Shown here: positions 1-11,941 of the stretch, one piece after another
How the letters are laid out: each line of letters begins with the position of its first letter
Position numbering within the stretch: position 1 is the stretch's first letter
NCBI GenBank assembly: GCA_003996215.1
Contig: QJPP01000272.1
Span: forward strand, 62,001 to 126,000
From: Jaltomata sinuosa
Lineage: Eukaryota; Streptophyta; Magnoliopsida; Solanales; Solanaceae
DNA: 64,000 nucleotides
Reading direction: 5' to 3'
Program-made: the position numbers and the translations under genes
The notes under the pieces: generated by a model
Seen by the model: only the letters and a program-made list of their open reading frames with translations
What the model was told of the DNA's origin: nothing
The model's database searches: none

Positions 1-219
1 GTGGTACATTATGACTTACTTTTCTTCAGACTTATCTCGGATGAGAACTTATCGTGTAAGGCATGCTATGGGGTGGGTGAATTAATTGGTTGAAGTACTT
101 AATGAAACTTATAGATTTTGTGGTAATCGAATTGGGGTTATTCTGATGCATGAATTGAAACTTGAAATATTAATTCATTTAATATTTTTTGGGCTGATTT
201 ATATTTCTCTTTTTGTATG
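1..219. other. Unassigned AT-rich sequence at left edge
   Basis: No reading frame, terminal repeat or RNA-like structure that I recognise. It ends where a TGTCACGCC LTR-type terminus begins at 220. Confidence 0.3.
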
Positions 220-3200
220 TGTCACGCCTCGAGCCTAGATCTTGGGCGTGGCCGGAACTCGATGTCCTTGTTGTTCCGAACGAATCGATACCTATCATGT
301 TACATGAGCATTCAAATATCATATACAAAATACATAAGTAAAACAAGAGAGATATTTTATATAGTAAACATCATTCATTAATTTGAAAATTTTAAGTTTC
401 ATAATCATGGTGACATAAAGGTCAAAACTAAAATAACATGAATCTGATAACTAACTGTCTATGAAGCCTCTAAAATTTGAAGAATAATGTTCATCGGGAC
501 AAGGTTCTGACATACCTTTATTAAGATAAAAACAAAATGCTAACATGACTAAGCAAAATACTAATATAACTAAGCCCCCAACAAGTAGGGATGACTCACC
601 AAAAGCTAAACGTGAAGGACTTAACGAATTCATTGATCGCGAACCTGAGTACCTGAATCTGCATCATAAAATGATACAGCCCTAAATGGCATAACTACAT
701 GAAATAAATTGTATGTAAAATGATATGAAAAAATCATAACATACATATACATGAGGTAGGAACAACAAATACAGAGAAATATAAGCTTGAATTATAACTG
801 TTAGAGTTAAGTACTTTCATCCACTTTTAGTTCATTATGAGAGTAAGCGGTGCAGCGACATAAATCACTATGTCAATACATAGATTCTGATCTTGACCCG
901 ATCAGCTAAGTCATTCCATACCTTTTCGGGCATGGGACATACATGACATAATTTTCTAGCAAAGATCTATAGTAAGCCCTATTCGAGACACATGAAGGAG
1001 TCGTCTGAATCAACGAAATAATTCATAACCTACATCTATAAATGTACTTTCAAGCATTCATCATTTAGATATATGTCTTCTCGGTCATACATCAAACTTG
1101 TTTAAGCTCATATGATTATAGTTTTATCCCCTTTTGCCTTAGTACATAGTTTAGGGGAGGTAGCTTTGAAGTAATTTCTATCTTTGCTTGATTGTCATGC
1201 TCTAAGACCGGAGAGGTATGATTCACACCTAGTGCTATACTTGATCGAGCAAATAAATAGTTGAATCAAATAACATCGATAGGCCATTAAGCCAGACTAA
1301 ATAAAATAAAATAAAATACAATAAAAATAAACTCGAATATAACAAAAGTATAATACAAGGCTAATAAAGTCGCAACTGATTACCAGACCAATAATAGATA
1401 TGTACAAGCCTCTAAGATGAAAAAATGCTAACCAAGTTGGGACAAGACCTTGACATACCCATCACAAAGTAAAAGAAGACTCTAGACTCAGCAAGTCCAT
1501 AAAGAGCGGAGCATACCAACCATCTATTGAACTCGACCACACGCAATAAGGACAATAGTCTACCTAATAACTTGTAGGCATGAATGCAACGTCCCCAGGC
1601 AATGAAACATCAATACAAAATAATATACTAAATATGTAAGGTGATAGAATAACAGAAATAATATAATCAACACTGAAATCACAATGTGATATAAGTTGAA
1701 ATAGAGACAATACCAACATCTCGACCACAACCCGTACAGAAATAATGTCAGCCCAACACTACCTTACCTGCTCCTGAATCAAACTCTCACGATAAAATAA
1801 CAACTAGCTGACCAGAATAATCATAATATAGGAATGCAATATAAAATGAATAATACAAGTCAATCAATTATGCTGGACACAATCATGGTCCAAAGGGTGT
1901 ACAATACATAGGCCCAACTCTGTGAAATAAACTCACGCCTTACGGGAGAAAAAAATACACAAGTATGATCATGTAAAAAATACTCACACTTTACATGTCC
2001 TCATAATGCCATGAGATCGACTATGCAAAAAGGTTTCACGCCTCACAGGTCCTCACAAAGCCACGGGCTCGACTATGCGGAAAGATTTTATACCTTATAG
2101 GTCCTCGCGAGCCCTCTAGGAAATCACAATCACAAAATGTAATAAAACTTAATACAATATGCAGTACATAATATAATATAATACAAGCTTAATAAAATAG
2201 TCCACAACAATCACACAAGACCACCACTCGAGTTTTACGACCTACGATATATTACTAATCAATCACGTATATCCATAACTGACTCTGAGCTACATAATTA
2301 ATTGTAACCCTCAACACAACCCAATGTCACAATAACAATAAACTCAGCTAATCAAACAACTTATAAAAGAAATATGCAGATCTCTAAACAGACCGCAAGA
2401 CCACCAAAATATATCTATATATGCAAATAAAATAGAAACATGTACGTATATAAAATAGCAACCCCAAAAGTAATTCATATATTATTGTATCTCCTCCGTA
2501 CCATAATCATAATTCCATGGCTAACCCGATAATCACTATATTTGATAATCACAACCACATGTATCTCACCTCTTACTTTCAACTTAACACTACATTAACA
2601 TTATCGAATATGAATTTCTAATAAGAATAACAACAACAATATTTTTAAGAAATCTAACTCGACTTTTTGATAGTATGCTAGACACAAAAATTTCAGATCT
2701 TAAGGAATCATACTAAAAAAAAGAATAGTCTTTACATACCTTGAATTTGAGTGCATATAACTTAACGTAAATAATCAATTTTCTTTTGATGATCGAATAA
2801 AGCATTGAAAATCTTTTCCTATAAAATTTGTCTTCCAACGTGAATATACCCGTACTGCATATGCTAAGGACTTTACTTTGTCATGAAAAATTCATTGTTG
2901 AGAAGTAACTTAACAAAACAAGTTCACTTTTATATTGAAAATTATTGCTGCCATATTCTGTAAGTTGAATTTTTTTTCAATGTAACAGATGAAGAAGTTT
3001 GGAATAACTTTTGTCAAAGATGTTATTAGTGAAAAGTTGATGAAAATGATGTTGGTCACATATATATCTATACACATTAAGAAGACTCTTCAGCCAATTT
3101 AAAATCAACTCACTTACAACACTTTAAATGCTTTGCCCAATTGATGCCACCTCATTCTTATTAAGTTGTCTCCACTCTCTCCACTTCCATGCGAAAGTGG

Positions 3201-3632
3201 AGGTGGCACCGTAAAATATTTTTATCCCGTTACATAAGTACTCGAGTACTACATAAATTTGTGATAAAATATATATAACTTTTAAAATATATCACTATTA
3301 AAAAAAGATTATTTTGAATAAAGTCTAGCTCATATAATAATAATAATTTTGTGACATAACTAAACTTAATATCTCCATTAAAATATCTATAAGTTATAAA
3401 AAACTCTTATAAATAATATAAACATGTATAGATATACATATATATCGTAACTAAAATTATTTTCATAAATATTTAAGGCATTTTTAGGAAGGAAATAAGA
3501 ATATTTTTTTAATTAAATTTTAATCTAAATCAGATATTTTGAATACACGTGATATTAATAAAATCCCCAAATTTAGGCTCGTAAGTCTTTGATATGGGAT
3601 CAAGAACAACGTTAAATACCTGGGGTGTTACA
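220..3632 (-). repeat. Degenerate LTR-like block of a gypsy-type retrotransposon
   Basis: The left edge begins TGTCACGCCTCGAGCC and the right edge ends GGGGTGTTACA. Read on the minus strand this is TGTAACACCCC...GGCGTGACA, the LTR terminus style of the other elements in this window. Inside are phrases shared with their LTRs (a 'gaagcctctaa' stretch, 'gactcacc', 'cctgaatctgcatca'). Three imperfect units of about 60 bp centred on 'ctcgactatgcggaaag'-like text lie at about 1930-2120. At 3.4 kb it is too long for one simple LTR, and a second LTR-like start appears near 1360, so it is probably nested or composite. The 5-bp flanks (gtatg and ttgat) do not match, so I do not call a clean solo LTR. 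No coding frame seen. Confidence 0.4.
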
Positions 3633-4798
3633 TTGATCCACCTCAATCCCTTTTTCGAAGACCTTGTGCTTAAGTATTATGCCTTCTCGCACTATGAAAT
3701 GGCAAATCTCCCAATTTAATACCAGGTTTGTTTCTTCACATCTCTCCAGGACTTTCCCTATAAGATCAAGGCAATCCTCAAATGAATCTCCAACAACTAA
3801 ATAATCATCCATAAAAACTTTCAAATAATCTTCTCAGAAAAAATGGACATCATACAATGCCAGAATGTGACAGGAGCATTACAGAGACCAAGGGCCATCC
3901 GACTGAATGTATATATTTCATACAGATAAGTAAATGTAGTCTTGTCATGGTCCTCCAAGGCAATGTTGATTTGGTTGTACATAGAGTACCCATCCAGAAA
4001 ATAGTAATAGGATCTCTCAACTAATATGTCAAGCATCTTATCAATAAATGATGTTGGGAAATGGTTCTTATATACGACCACATTCAACTTTTTATAATTC
4101 ATACATACTTGCCATCTGATGACTGTTCTGGTTAGAATTAATTTGTTCATTGCATTGGCCATCACTGTCATGCTGCCCTTTTTTGGTACATATTGCATTG
4201 GGCTAAACCCACGGACTATCTACAATGGGATAACCACTCTCGCATCAAGCCACTTGATGATCTCCTTTTTCACTACCTCCTGCATTGCTTGATTTAGTCT
4301 CCTATGGTGTTCAACACTTGGATTCCTACTTTCTTCTAGCTTAATTTTATGCTCACAAATACCTGTCAAAATTTTGAAAAATTAGCCATTGTCCACTCTA
4401 TTGCCTGTCTGTACTTTCACAGCACTGCTAGCAACCTTTTTACCTACACATCAATATGAAAAGAAGAAATAATGACATACAATATGTTATCAGGTCCCAA
4501 GAACTCATATTTGAGATGAGCAGAAAGTTGTTTCAACTCTAGCTTTGGTGCCTCAGTGAAAGGCGGCTTCGCTGGTGGTGTGGTCCTATCCTCCAAATCT
4601 AAAGAGAGTTTCTTTGGTGTATAATTATAGTAACCTAGCCTTGTCAATGAATTTACTATCTCAATATATCCTTCCATGTCCTCTCCTTCGAAGTTAACCA
4701 AGATTGCAGCCAACACCTCTCTGAAGCTCTCATCCTCAACCTTCAAGTCTATAGCCTCCTCCAATTCATCCTCAACAACATTAATAACATATATGTAA
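3633..4798 (-). pseudogene. Athila-group Ty3/gypsy pol remnant (protease-RT linker and reverse transcriptase)
   Basis: Minus-strand frames give reverse-transcriptase motifs in order. A segment ending VPKKGSMTVMAN is followed by VCMNYKKLN, then YYYFLDGYSMYNQI (the FLDGYSGYNQI block of Athila/Tat polymerases), then GLCNAPVTFWHCMM. After a frame change come VFMDDYLVVGDSF (catalytic MDD in place of YVDD) and CHFIVREGI. Upstream, EIIKWLDARVVIP contains an in-frame stop. The N-terminal linker LELKQLSAHLKYEFLG, which precedes RT in Athila elements, lies inside the chimeric frame at 4444-5118. RNase H and integrase are absent; the sequence stops against the LTR-like block at 3632. Dead fragment. Confidence 0.75.
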
Positions 4799-5118
4799 AT
4801 CTCCATGGGAACTTCCTCATAAGTAAATCTATCCTTCACACTCACACTCTCCAAAGGAAAATTCAAGGTTAGATCACCAACACACTTTTTCAACAAGGAA
4901 ACATGGAAAACTGAATGAACCGCTTCAAAATCTGATGGCAACTCCAACTCATAAGCAACCCTACCAACTCTCCTCAGAATCCTATAGGGACCTACATAAT
5001 GGGGACTAAGTTTCCCTTTCTTACCAAACCTCATCACACCCTTCATGGGTGACACCTTCAGAAACAACCAATCATCAACCTCAAACTCAAACTCAAACTC
5101 CAACTCTCTTCTCCTCAC
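4444..5118 (-). pseudogene. Chimeric open frame: chromovirus pol C-terminus fused in frame to Athila pol linker
   Basis: A 224-codon open frame. Residues 1 to about 106 match the integrase C-terminal region of the chromoviruses in this window (KVSPMKGVMRFGKKGKLSP, GPYRILRRVG, FHVSLLKKCVGD, TYEEVPMEI). From about residue 110 the sequence changes to Athila-type linker (PKKLSLDLEDRTTPPAKP, LELKQLSAHLKYEFLG). The switch lies at about 4798-4803, just before the chromodomain, which is missing together with the PPT and 3' LTR. The fusion happens to keep the frame open. The frame has lost its retroviral context and I infer no function. Confidence 0.75.
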
Positions 5119-5129
5119 ATCTGCATATG

Positions 5130-8090
5130 ATTTTTGTCGACTCTAACTGGTCTTCAACCTTTCCCTAATAATCTAAACCTTCTCCATAGTCTCATGAACC
5201 AAATATGGACCAATCAAAGGTTCCTCACCTACCTCAAACCATCTAATAGGAGACCTACACCTCCGCCCATAAAGTGCCTCATAAAGAGCCATCTGGATGC
5301 TAGAATGAAGCTGATGTTGTAGGAAAACTCGATAAGAGGTAAGTGATCATCCCAATTATATTTGAAATCAATCACACAGGATCTCAACATATCCTCCAAA
5401 GTCTAAATAGTGCGCGCTGCCTGGCCATCCGTCTGTGGGTGAAATGTTGTGCTAAGCTTAACCTGAGTACCAAGTCCCTTCTGAAATAACCTCCAAAACT
5501 GGGATGTAAACTGAATACCCCTATCTAAAATGATAGACAAAGTAACACCATGCAATCTGACTATCTCATAAATGTAGAGTCTGGCATAATCCTCTACTGA
5601 ATCTGTAGTCTTGACAACCAAGAAGTGGGCTGACTTAGTCATCCTATCGACGATCACCCAAATAAAATTATGTTGCCTATGAGTACGAGGAAAACCTATA
5701 ATGAAATTCATATTGATCGCTTCCCACTTTCAATTAGGGAGATCAATATCCTGAGTCATACCACCCGATCGCTGATGCTCTACCTTCACTTGCTGATAGT
5801 TGGGACACTTACCCACAAAATCAGTTATGTCCCTCTTCATGCCATTCCACCAATAGACTTCTCATAGGTCACGATACATCTTGGTGGCACCGGGGTGAAA
5901 GAATACCTGGAGCTATGAGCCTCTTTCAAAATCTATTGTCTCAACTCATCTATGTCAGAAACACATGATCAACCCTGATATCGAAGCACACAATCTCCCC
6001 CTTAGGAGAAAACCTCTACCCTTTGTTGATGGACTGCACCCTTCAACTGGTGCAAAATAGGATCACTGTCTTGCTTCTCTTTCACTTCAGCTACCCAAGA
6101 TGATTTGGAACAATTCTGAAAGATGACACCACCTTCCATTGAATCCATAAGGCAAACTCCTAATTGAGTAAGTCGGTGAAAATATTTGGCGAATTCCTTC
6201 TTTCCGTCCTCAACTAAAGACACACTACCCATAGACAACCTACTAAGTGCATCCGCCATGACATTGGCCTTACCCGGATGGTAAAGCACACTCATATCAT
6301 AATCCTTAAGAAGCTTAAGCCACGTCCTTTGACAAAGATTCAATTCCTTTTGAGTGAACACATACTGAATATTCTTATGACCGGTGAATACATCCACATG
6401 AACACCGTACAAGTAGTGTCTCCAAATCTTTAAAAAAAAAACCACGGCCACTAACTCAAGATCATGAGTAGGGTAGTTCTTCTCATGAATCTTAAGTTGT
6501 CTAGAAGCATAAGCAATCACCTTACCACACTGCATTAAAACACAACCCAAACCGATCCTAGAAGTATTACAATACATAACAAAGTCATCTGAGCCCTTGG
6601 GTAGAGCTAAAACTGGAGTTGTGGTCAACCTAGTCTTCAATTCCTGAAAGTTCTTCTTACATAGATCAGACCACTGAAATTTAACCTTCTTCTGAGTCAA
6701 CCAAGTCAATGGGGAAGCTATGGAAGAAAACCCTTCCACAAATCTCCTGGAATAACCAGCCAAACCAAAAAAGCGCATAATATCATATGGGGAAGTGGGT
6801 CTAGGCCAGTTCTTTACTGCCTCTATTTTCTGTGAATCAACTTGAATACCATCTCTAAACACAATATGACTCAGAAAAGCAATAGACTGCATCAAAATAT
6901 TACACTTACTGAACTTAGCAAATAGTTGTTGATCCTTGAAGGTTTGCAACACAACTCTCAAGTGGTCTGCATGCTCCTCCTTACTCCGAGTAGATAAGAA
7001 TATCATCAATGAAAATAATCACAAACATATCCAAATACTATTTGAACACACAGTTTATCAAATCCATAAAAGTTGCAGGAGCATTCGTTGGTCCAGAAGA
7101 CATAACCATAAATTCATAATGACTATACTGAGTGTTGAAGGCTATCTTAGGAATGTCACACTCTTTAACTCTAAGCTGATGATAATCGAATCTAAGGTCG
7201 ATCTTGGAGAAGTAACTCGCACCCTGAAGCTGATCAAACAAATCATCAATCTTAGGAATGGATACTTATTCTTGATTGTGACCTTGTTCAATTGACGATA
7301 GTCGATATACATTCTAAGAGAACCATTTTTATTCCGCACGAACAAAACTGAAGCACCTAATAGAGAGATGTTGGCCCTGATAAAACCCTTATCAAGAAGG
7401 TCCTTCAACTGCTCTTTTAATTCCTTAAGCTCCAATGGAGCCATTCTATAAGGAGGAATAGAGATAGGATGTGTATCTGGAAGAAGATTTATTCCAAAGT
7501 CTATCTCCCACTCGGGAGGGACTCTGGGTAAATCCTCGAGAAACACTTCAGGAAACTCATTCACAATAGGAACTGACTGAAGAGATAGGGCTTCGTACTC
7601 CGTGTCCATAACCCAAACTACATGATAGATATAACCCTTATAAATTATCATCCTAGCCTTAAGATAAGATATGAAATGAACCTTCGAGGATAGAGGACTA
7701 CCTTGCCACTCTAAGACAGGTTCATTTGGAAACTTAAAACTGATGACAATCAACTGAGGCATAACATCCATACAACCAATCCATACCAAGAATGACATCA
7801 AAATCAGTCATCTCTAAATCTACTAGATCTGCTGAAGTGACTATATGAAGGACTGAGATAGGAAAATTTTGGTAGATTATTTTGGCTAGGACTGACTCAC
7901 CAACAGGAGTAGAAACACAAAAGGGTTCTAAGAGTTGATCAGGACAAATTTTGAACTTGCAAGCAACATAAGAGGTCACAAAAGATAAGGAGTCACTGAG
8001 GTCCAATAAAGCATACACATCGAGAGAGAAGACTTTCAACATACCAATAACAACATCTAGGGAACTCTCCTGATCTTGGCGAGAGTACAT
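5130..8090 (-). pseudogene. Element 1 pol: protease, RT, RNase H, integrase (broken)
   Basis: Protease region at about 7734-8090 (VYALLDLSDSLSF): the active-site block, DPGSS in element 3 and DPGAT in element 2, is changed to DLSDS, so it is probably inactive. RT at about 7040-7480 includes RMAPLELKELKEQLKDLLDKGFIR, YRQLNKVTIKNKYP and, after a frameshift, FSKIDLRFDYHQL. The catalytic FIDDIL is still readable near 6985-7015 in a different frame from the following RNase H frame (6002-7009). RNase H shows YASRQLKIHEKNYPTHDLEL and HPGKANVMADALSRLS. Integrase core at 5403-5711 (WVIVDRMTKSAHFL, LDRGIQFTSQFW, where related copies have SDRGTQF). At least four frame breaks; non-functional. Confidence 0.8.
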
Positions 8091-8099
8091 GGCGTAAAT

Positions 8100-9248
8100 G
8101 CAGTTCTGGCGCTGACCACCACCAAAACTAGAAGCAGTGCCCTACTGGGTCGGTCGACCTCCTGGGGCTGCTGAGGCAGTCTAAGTCCTACTACCTCCCT
8201 ATCCCTTCTTATCTGAAGGGCAATCCTTAATCCTGTGTCCAACCTGACCACACCCAAAACATCCCTCTCTACCAGCTAGACACTCACCGGGGTGACTTCT
8301 ACCATATTTGTTGCAAGTAGGGTAGGAAGTCCCCTTTGCAACACTCTACTGCGAATAAGAACCTGATTTTCTACCTGTCTGATCATGATGAGGCCTGGGG
8401 GCATGAGTAGGAGCACTAGCTGAAGAATGCAAAGGTCCTGATGACCTCTTCTAAAATGAAGAATGGTGTCCGCCTCCATACTTCTAATGGCTAAAACTCG
8501 ATCTCTCTGATCTGACCCTCTTGTTCTCCCTTGCCATTTCCCTCAACTTATCTCTCTCAATCTAGTGAGCATGAGTCATAAATCTGGAAATATCCATGTC
8601 ACCCAAAAGCATAGTAGATCTGCACTCCTTCTCCACCAAGTCTAACACTTCATAAATGAACTTGCTCATCTGATCCCTCGGATCAGCCACCATAGAAGGA
8701 GCATACCTAGAAAGCTGAGTAAACTTCAATCCATATTCTTGAACTGACATAGAGCCTTGCCTCAAATACATGAACTCTTCAGCCTTAGCCTCCCTCAACT
8801 CTCTAGGGAAGAACCGATTAAGAAAATCCCTCACAAATCACTCCCAAGTCATAGGGACCATATCCTTAGCCCTAGTGTCTCTCCACTGAGTATACCAAAT
8901 GTGAGCTACATCCTTGAGCTGATAGGAAGCAAGCTCAACACCATCAATCCCAATAACCTGCATCACATCCAAGACTTTCTTCACCTCATCCATGAAATTT
9001 TGTGGATTCTCACCAAATTTTGAACCCTAGAACTCATGCGAGTTCATGCGAATGAAGTCTCAAACTCAGGCCGCAACTCCACCTTGAGGATGGACAGGGA
9101 TAGGAGCCTGCTGATTGTCCTGAGCATCCATAATCTGAGCTAGCATATGAATGGAATTCTTAAACTCAATATTTATGACCTCAGGGTATGGAATAGGAGG
9201 ATCAACATTTTGGGTGGCTCTGTGAGGCATGGCACATCGACAAGGCAT
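8100..9248 (-). pseudogene. Element 1 gag (broken)
   Basis: The N-terminal frame at 9066-9248 starts MPCRCAMPHRATQN and runs to HPQGGVAA. A retrotransposon-gag core follows at 8562-8834 (FPRELREAKAEEFMYLRQG, MSVQEYGLKFTQLSRYAP). An intact CCHC zinc knuckle lies at about 8219-8290 (CFGCGQVGHRIKDC, spacing C-x2-C-x4-H-x4-C). The pieces are separated by stops and frame changes. Gag would package element RNA in cytoplasmic particles; this copy cannot make a full protein. Confidence 0.75.
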
Positions 9249-9442
9249 AATCTGAAACGCATAAAGATTGGATTACAGGAATAATAGAGTTAAACTTTAT
9301 TGCACGATAATGATCATAAAAAAGTGAAGTTTTTCCTAAGACACCTCATAGCTTCCCTCTCATAAGTGTAGTGCAGTTCACACACATGAAAGAGACTCTA
9401 CTCGATGCAGCTTTTAGACACCCTAGGAATCTTGAACTTGAT

Positions 9443-9455
9443 GCTCTGATACCAA
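9443..9455 (-). other. Element 1 primer-binding site, initiator tRNA-Met
   Basis: On the minus strand the sequence after the LTR is TTTGGTATCAGAGC, complementary to the 3' end of plant initiator tRNA-Met (consensus TGGTATCAGAGC). It lies 3-4 bp inside the LTR end at 9459. Confidence 0.8.
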
Positions 9456-9458
9456 ATT

Positions 9459-11427
9459 TGTCACACACTGAGGCTACCCTCTAGGCGTAATACGGGACCC
9501 GAGACCATAAGTGACCGAAGTTAACTCTTGGTCTTAGCATAACTTAAACAACAAATAATCATAGTGTAAGCATAAATAACACGATAGGCAACCAACTCCA
9601 TAATATATAAATATCTAGAAGAAACAAAATCTAAAATGAGAACTCGAATATCTATCTATGTCTGAAAAGCCTCTACATACAACATAAGGAGTTGCTGGGA
9701 CAAGACCCCAACTAACTCAGAAATTTCAAAGAAGACATGAAAGTAACAAGTCTAATACGAGCCCTCGAATGATGAGGACTCACCAACACAAGTTGGATAA
9801 CTAGCGATGTATAGCCACGAGGTTGAGGATAGGAGCCTGAATCTGCATCAAAAATAGAATGCAACATAAGAAATATGCGTCAGTACTATAGGATGTACTG
9901 AGTATGCAAGATATGCATAATCAAAGTAAACATGCTATACGTGCTTTAAAACTAAAATCATACTGTGATGATAAAAGCTGAAATCCATAGGACTCAATGC
10001 AATATCATAGGAAAAATATACTTGAAAACTATAAGTAATAGTAGAAGTTCTAAAATATGTAAACAAAGAGTCAATGCATTTAAAAACCTAAAATTATTTA
10101 TGTGGGAGGTTCTCCAACCGACATAGACCATGTGAGTTACATGTATCTGATGTATCCGCCCCATCGAGAGGATCCAATATACCTTGCCAGGGTATAAAGG
10201 CATAACAGTGGCGTGATCACTAATTCTAATGCCCAACTGAGGGGATAATCAACCTACAGGGGCACGTAGTTCTGGGACTAAGGGTACGGTCACCCTGTCC
10301 AACTCGGTGCTAAACACTACTCCCAAAACATACATATAGCTAATAATATACTTGTGACATATCTGATGTCAAAACTATTAGAAAAGCATAAGGACATATC
10401 TGATGTCATGCCAATCTCAAATCATAAGTCTTAAAGCTTAGTATAACCATAATTCAAAACATACTTTTCTTTCTAAATTATAACTTGAAGAATTCGGCAT
10501 ACAATTTCATAATACATGATGTCATGTTATCTAAACATACCAATTTCACTTCAAAGCATGCAATTGAGTGAAAACATGCTAGAATTCATCTATAATGTAT
10601 GGGCTTTTGAAAACACTTAAGGAATATCAAATAAATCATAGATAATTAATGATGAACCATGACTTGATGCTTTGAAACTGAACCCATAAGATTTCCCCAA
10701 TTTGGGTAAGAACCCTAATTTCATAAATTCATAAATCAAAGTAAAACTTGAGAGTTTTGGGCATAAGGGTGAAAGGAATCCCTTATTAAATACTCACATA
10801 CCTGAATCGAAGCTTGCTAGATCTAGGATGAAGAGAAATGGAGACTTGAACTTGGACCTTGAGACTTGGAGCTTGAGGCTTGGAGTTGATGAAGTTCTTT
10901 TCCTCTTTAGGTGATGAATGAGGAATAATGAAAGACTTAGGATAATTGGGGTACAAACCCTACTAAAAATGGGCAAAAACAACCTCACTTAAGAGTTAAA
11001 AGGGTGGGTAGTTACAAAAATAACCCAGGGACTTAGTTTAGAAAAAGCTGATTTTAAACTTATCTTCAGGTTCAACGGGTCCTTTCCACAAGCCATAGAA
11101 GTAACCACGGTTCATGGATTAGAGTCGTGGTTTCTGAGCCAAAAGGTAGAATGTGGGTCACTTTCTATGATTAAATAGTACGACTTGTGGAACCATCCAT
11201 GAGTCGTAGAAACTATTTGTGGTTTACTGGGGAACTGACTACCCTCAGTTTGATTTCCATGAGTTAGTTTCATGACCCGTGGAACCATCCATAAACTGTG
11301 AAATTTACTCGTGGTTCTCAGACCTGAGGGTGGTGTGCAGGACTGGACTTGACTCGTGATTCCTGGAAGTTCAGAATTTTGCAGAGTTTCTGAGTCTAAA
11401 AGTTGAATTGAATTCTGGGGTGTTACA
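9459..11427 (-). repeat. Element 1 5' LTR (1969 bp)
   Basis: Boundaries are TGTCACACACTGAGG on the left and GGGGTGTTACA on the right; on the minus strand TGTAACACCCC...GTGTGACA. Aligned by eye it matches the LTRs of element 3 along most of its length (for example 'ccgacatagaccatgtgag', 'caacgggtcctttccac'). It carries the dyad-rich tract described at 11050-11370. The right flank continues directly into another copy's RNase H sequence. Confidence 0.85.
11050..11370. repeat. Dyad-symmetric repeat tract in LTR of element 1
   Basis: Repeated short modules built on CGTGG/CCACG and their complements (accacgg, cgtggttc, gactcgtga, cacgagtc-like) in both orientations, spaced about 30-40 bp. Much more regular arrays are seen in the LTRs of element 2 (12014-12665, 19300-19945) and related ones at 22700-23040, 55480-55815 and 62580-62905. 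Confidence 0.55.
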
Positions 11428-11594
11428 TCAATTCTTGAAAGTTCTTCTCACACTCATCATATCACTGAAACTTAACCTTCTTCTAAGTTAACTTGGTCAA
11501 TGGGGCAGCTATGGAATAAAACCCTTCCACAAATCTCCTGTAGTAACCACTCAAACCCAAAAATCTCCTAATATTAGACGGGGAAGTGGTCAAG
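11428..11594 (-). pseudogene. Antisense fragment of chromovirus RNase H region
   Basis: Closely matches the element 1 segment at about 6640-6800 and the element 3 segment at about 58090-58255 (ttcctgaaagttcttctcac, ccttccacaaatctcctgta, gacggggaagtgg). It is the old target into which element 1 jumped. It ends abruptly at about 11594, where the orientation switches to plus-strand chromovirus sequence. Confidence 0.7.
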
Positions 11595-11941
11595 GAAGTC
11601 TCTTCAGTAAAAGTTTTGTGGAGGAATCAGTCCGTAGAGGGAGATACTTGGGAAGCAGAAGCAGCCATTATGGCTGAGTACCCTAACCTCTTTCTTTTTG
11701 ATTCAGTTTCAGCTTGAGGTAATAGTTCCTCTCCAACCTCTCAGTTTACTCTTGTGTATTCCAGTCTCAGTATCATTTTCCCTCAGTTATCCTTGCATTT
11801 CAGCATATTTACATATTCATAAGACTAAGTTCAGTTGGATATCGGTTCCCAGTACTCTATGGTAGGGATTGCATCTCTTTCCCTCCAAACTCAGCTGGTT
11901 TAGTCTTCATTCGAGGATGAATAAACCCAAGGAGGAGATAT
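11595..11941 (+). mobile_element. 3' internal tail (chromodomain end and PPT) of another plus-strand copy
   Basis: The sequence is nearly the same as the 3' internal end of element 2 (about 18875-19223): AAAAGTTTTGTGGAGGAATC, the chromodomain-tail codons for WEAEA, then a polypurine tract AAGGAGGAGATAT ending at 11941. The LTR at 11942 follows at once. So the left LTR of element 2 is preceded by a polypurine tract instead of a target duplication, as in a recombination-derived LTR-internal-LTR-internal-LTR array. Confidence 0.75.

Larger units (their letters stand above)
4800..11427 (-). mobile_element. Chromovirus element 1 (Tekay/Del-like Ty3/gypsy), 3'-truncated
   Basis: A minus-strand retrotransposon in the order 5' LTR (9459-11427), PBS, gag, protease, RT, RNase H, integrase, integrase C-terminus. 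The 3' end (chromodomain, PPT, 3' LTR) is gone, cut at about 4800 against Athila sequence. The assignment to Tekay/Del-like chromoviruses rests on gene order, the integrase C-terminal block GPYRILRRVG and the roughly 2-kb LTR, and on related elements 2 and 3, which keep a chromodomain tail. It is inserted in the RNase H region of another copy (11428-11594), so a partner target duplication cannot be tested on the truncated side. Confidence 0.85.

Noticed and set aside
220..3632. Clean solo LTR of 3.4 kb
   Set aside because: The ends look right (TGTCACGCC...GTTACA), but the 5-bp flanks differ and the inside looks composite. Reported only as an LTR-like block.
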